Shown here in pieces: positions 6,715 to 6,965 of a DNA stretch of 6,965 nt. Position numbers and translations under genes: made by a program. The notes under the pieces were generated by a model that ran no database searches, was not told the origin of the DNA, and saw nothing but the letters and a program-made list of their open reading frames with translations. The stretch spans positions 1 to 6,965 of the forward strand of contig CAJORD010000102.1 of the NCBI GenBank assembly GCA_905236605.1, in the 5' to 3' direction. Source of the DNA: an uncultured Synergistales bacterium. Lineage in GTDB: Bacteria; Synergistota; Synergistia; Synergistales; Aminobacteriaceae. Position 1 is the first letter of the stretch; every line of letters begins with the position of its first letter.

Positions 6715-6751
6715 TCCGGCGAAGAAAAAATTCTTTACCGGAAATTTTTTT
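6715..6751. terminator. Rho-independent terminator, probably bidirectional
   Basis: A 12-bp stem (6715-6726 with 6731-6742) closes an AAAA loop. It has one C-A mismatch and one G-T wobble, and TCCGG/CCGGA at its base. Seven T follow at 6745-6751. Seven A precede it at 6707-6713, which gives a T run when read on the minus strand. It lies 17 nt after the plus-strand membrane gene and about 35 nt from the stop of the convergent minus-strand gene, so it can end both transcripts. Confidence 0.85.
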
Positions 6752-6785
6752 ATAAATCGAAAAGCGTGCTTTGAAATTTGTGATT

Positions 6786-6965
6786 TTATCTGCGTTTCAT
6801 TAAGAGCACCGCTCCAAGTAACAAGACCGGCGCAAAAATTCCCGAGTTACAGCCGCCGCCACTTCCGCTAAGAGAGCCGTCATCGTCATCATTTTCAGCC
6901 GACGTTATAACAGGCGTGTAAGTGTTATCAGCTTCCATATAAGCGACTATGTTCACGTCTTTATC
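6786..6965 (-). CDS. C-terminal end of a surface/secreted protein with Synergist-CTERM-like sorting signal, 5'-truncated by window edge
   Basis: The minus strand is open from the window end to TAA at 6786-6788 and gives the last 59 residues of a protein whose start lies outside. In order: an ordinary soluble stretch with MEADNTYTP (10-18), an acidic linker with DDDD (26-29), a Ser/Gly linker, the motif SGGGCNSG (35-42), a hydrophobic helix of about 13 residues (43-55), and a final MKRR. This tripartite layout with an invariant Cys matches the Synergist-CTERM sorting signals of Synergistota, which are thought to be cut by a membrane protease (a glutamic-type intramembrane protease has been proposed) and left attached at the cell surface. 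The body of the protein is unknown. It converges with the glycan cluster and probably shares its terminator. The tail assignment is strong by motif; processing and attachment are inferred. Confidence 0.82.
   Translation of the reverse strand, partial: DKDVNIVAYMEADNTYTPVITSAENDDDDGSLSGSGGGCNSGIFAPVLLLGAVLLMKRR

Overview
The window looks like an AT-rich member of the Synergistota (Synergistetes). The best clue is at the right edge. The minus strand there encodes a protein tail with a Gly-Gly-Gly-Cys-Asn-Ser-Gly motif, one hydrophobic helix and a terminal Lys-Arg-Arg, which is the layout of the Synergist-CTERM (Synerg-CTERM) sorting signal. This assignment comes from motif recognition, not a database search. 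All other genes lie on the plus strand, tightly packed, and their overall gene content fits a diderm bacterium.

Positions 1-2586 hold three housekeeping genes with almost no spacing: the 3' two thirds of rimO (ribosomal protein S12 methylthiotransferase, cut by the window edge), pgpA (phosphatidylglycerophosphatase A) and cinA (two-domain CinA: N-terminal molybdopterin-binding-like domain plus C-terminal PncC-type nicotinamide-nucleotide amidase).

Positions 2611-6697 hold four genes for envelope glycan work. They are a DPM1/ArnC-like family 2 glycosyltransferase, a UDP-glucuronate decarboxylase (UDP-xylose synthase), a GtrA-family four-helix membrane protein and a 665-residue polytopic membrane protein that resembles GT-C/GT39 transferases. 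The set reads as a complete lipid-linked sugar route: make a nucleotide sugar, load a sugar on polyprenyl phosphate, move it across the inner membrane, then transfer it to an acceptor on the outer face. The layout is analogous to ArnA-ArnC-ArnE/F-ArnT or GtrA-GtrB-Gtr(type), but with UDP-xylose as the locally made nucleotide sugar. That xylose is the transferred sugar is inference.

The glycosyltransferase/uxs junction carries a run of seven G. As written, the glycosyltransferase reads on for 67 nt into uxs. With one more G it would stop exactly before the uxs ATG. The plus-strand block ends at a strong hairpin terminator (6715-6751) flanked by A and T runs, so it can serve the convergent minus-strand gene as well. 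No RNA genes, insertion sequences, CRISPR arrays or integrase genes were seen. No promoter could be supported. The genes from rimO to 6697 look like one transcription unit or two that read through.
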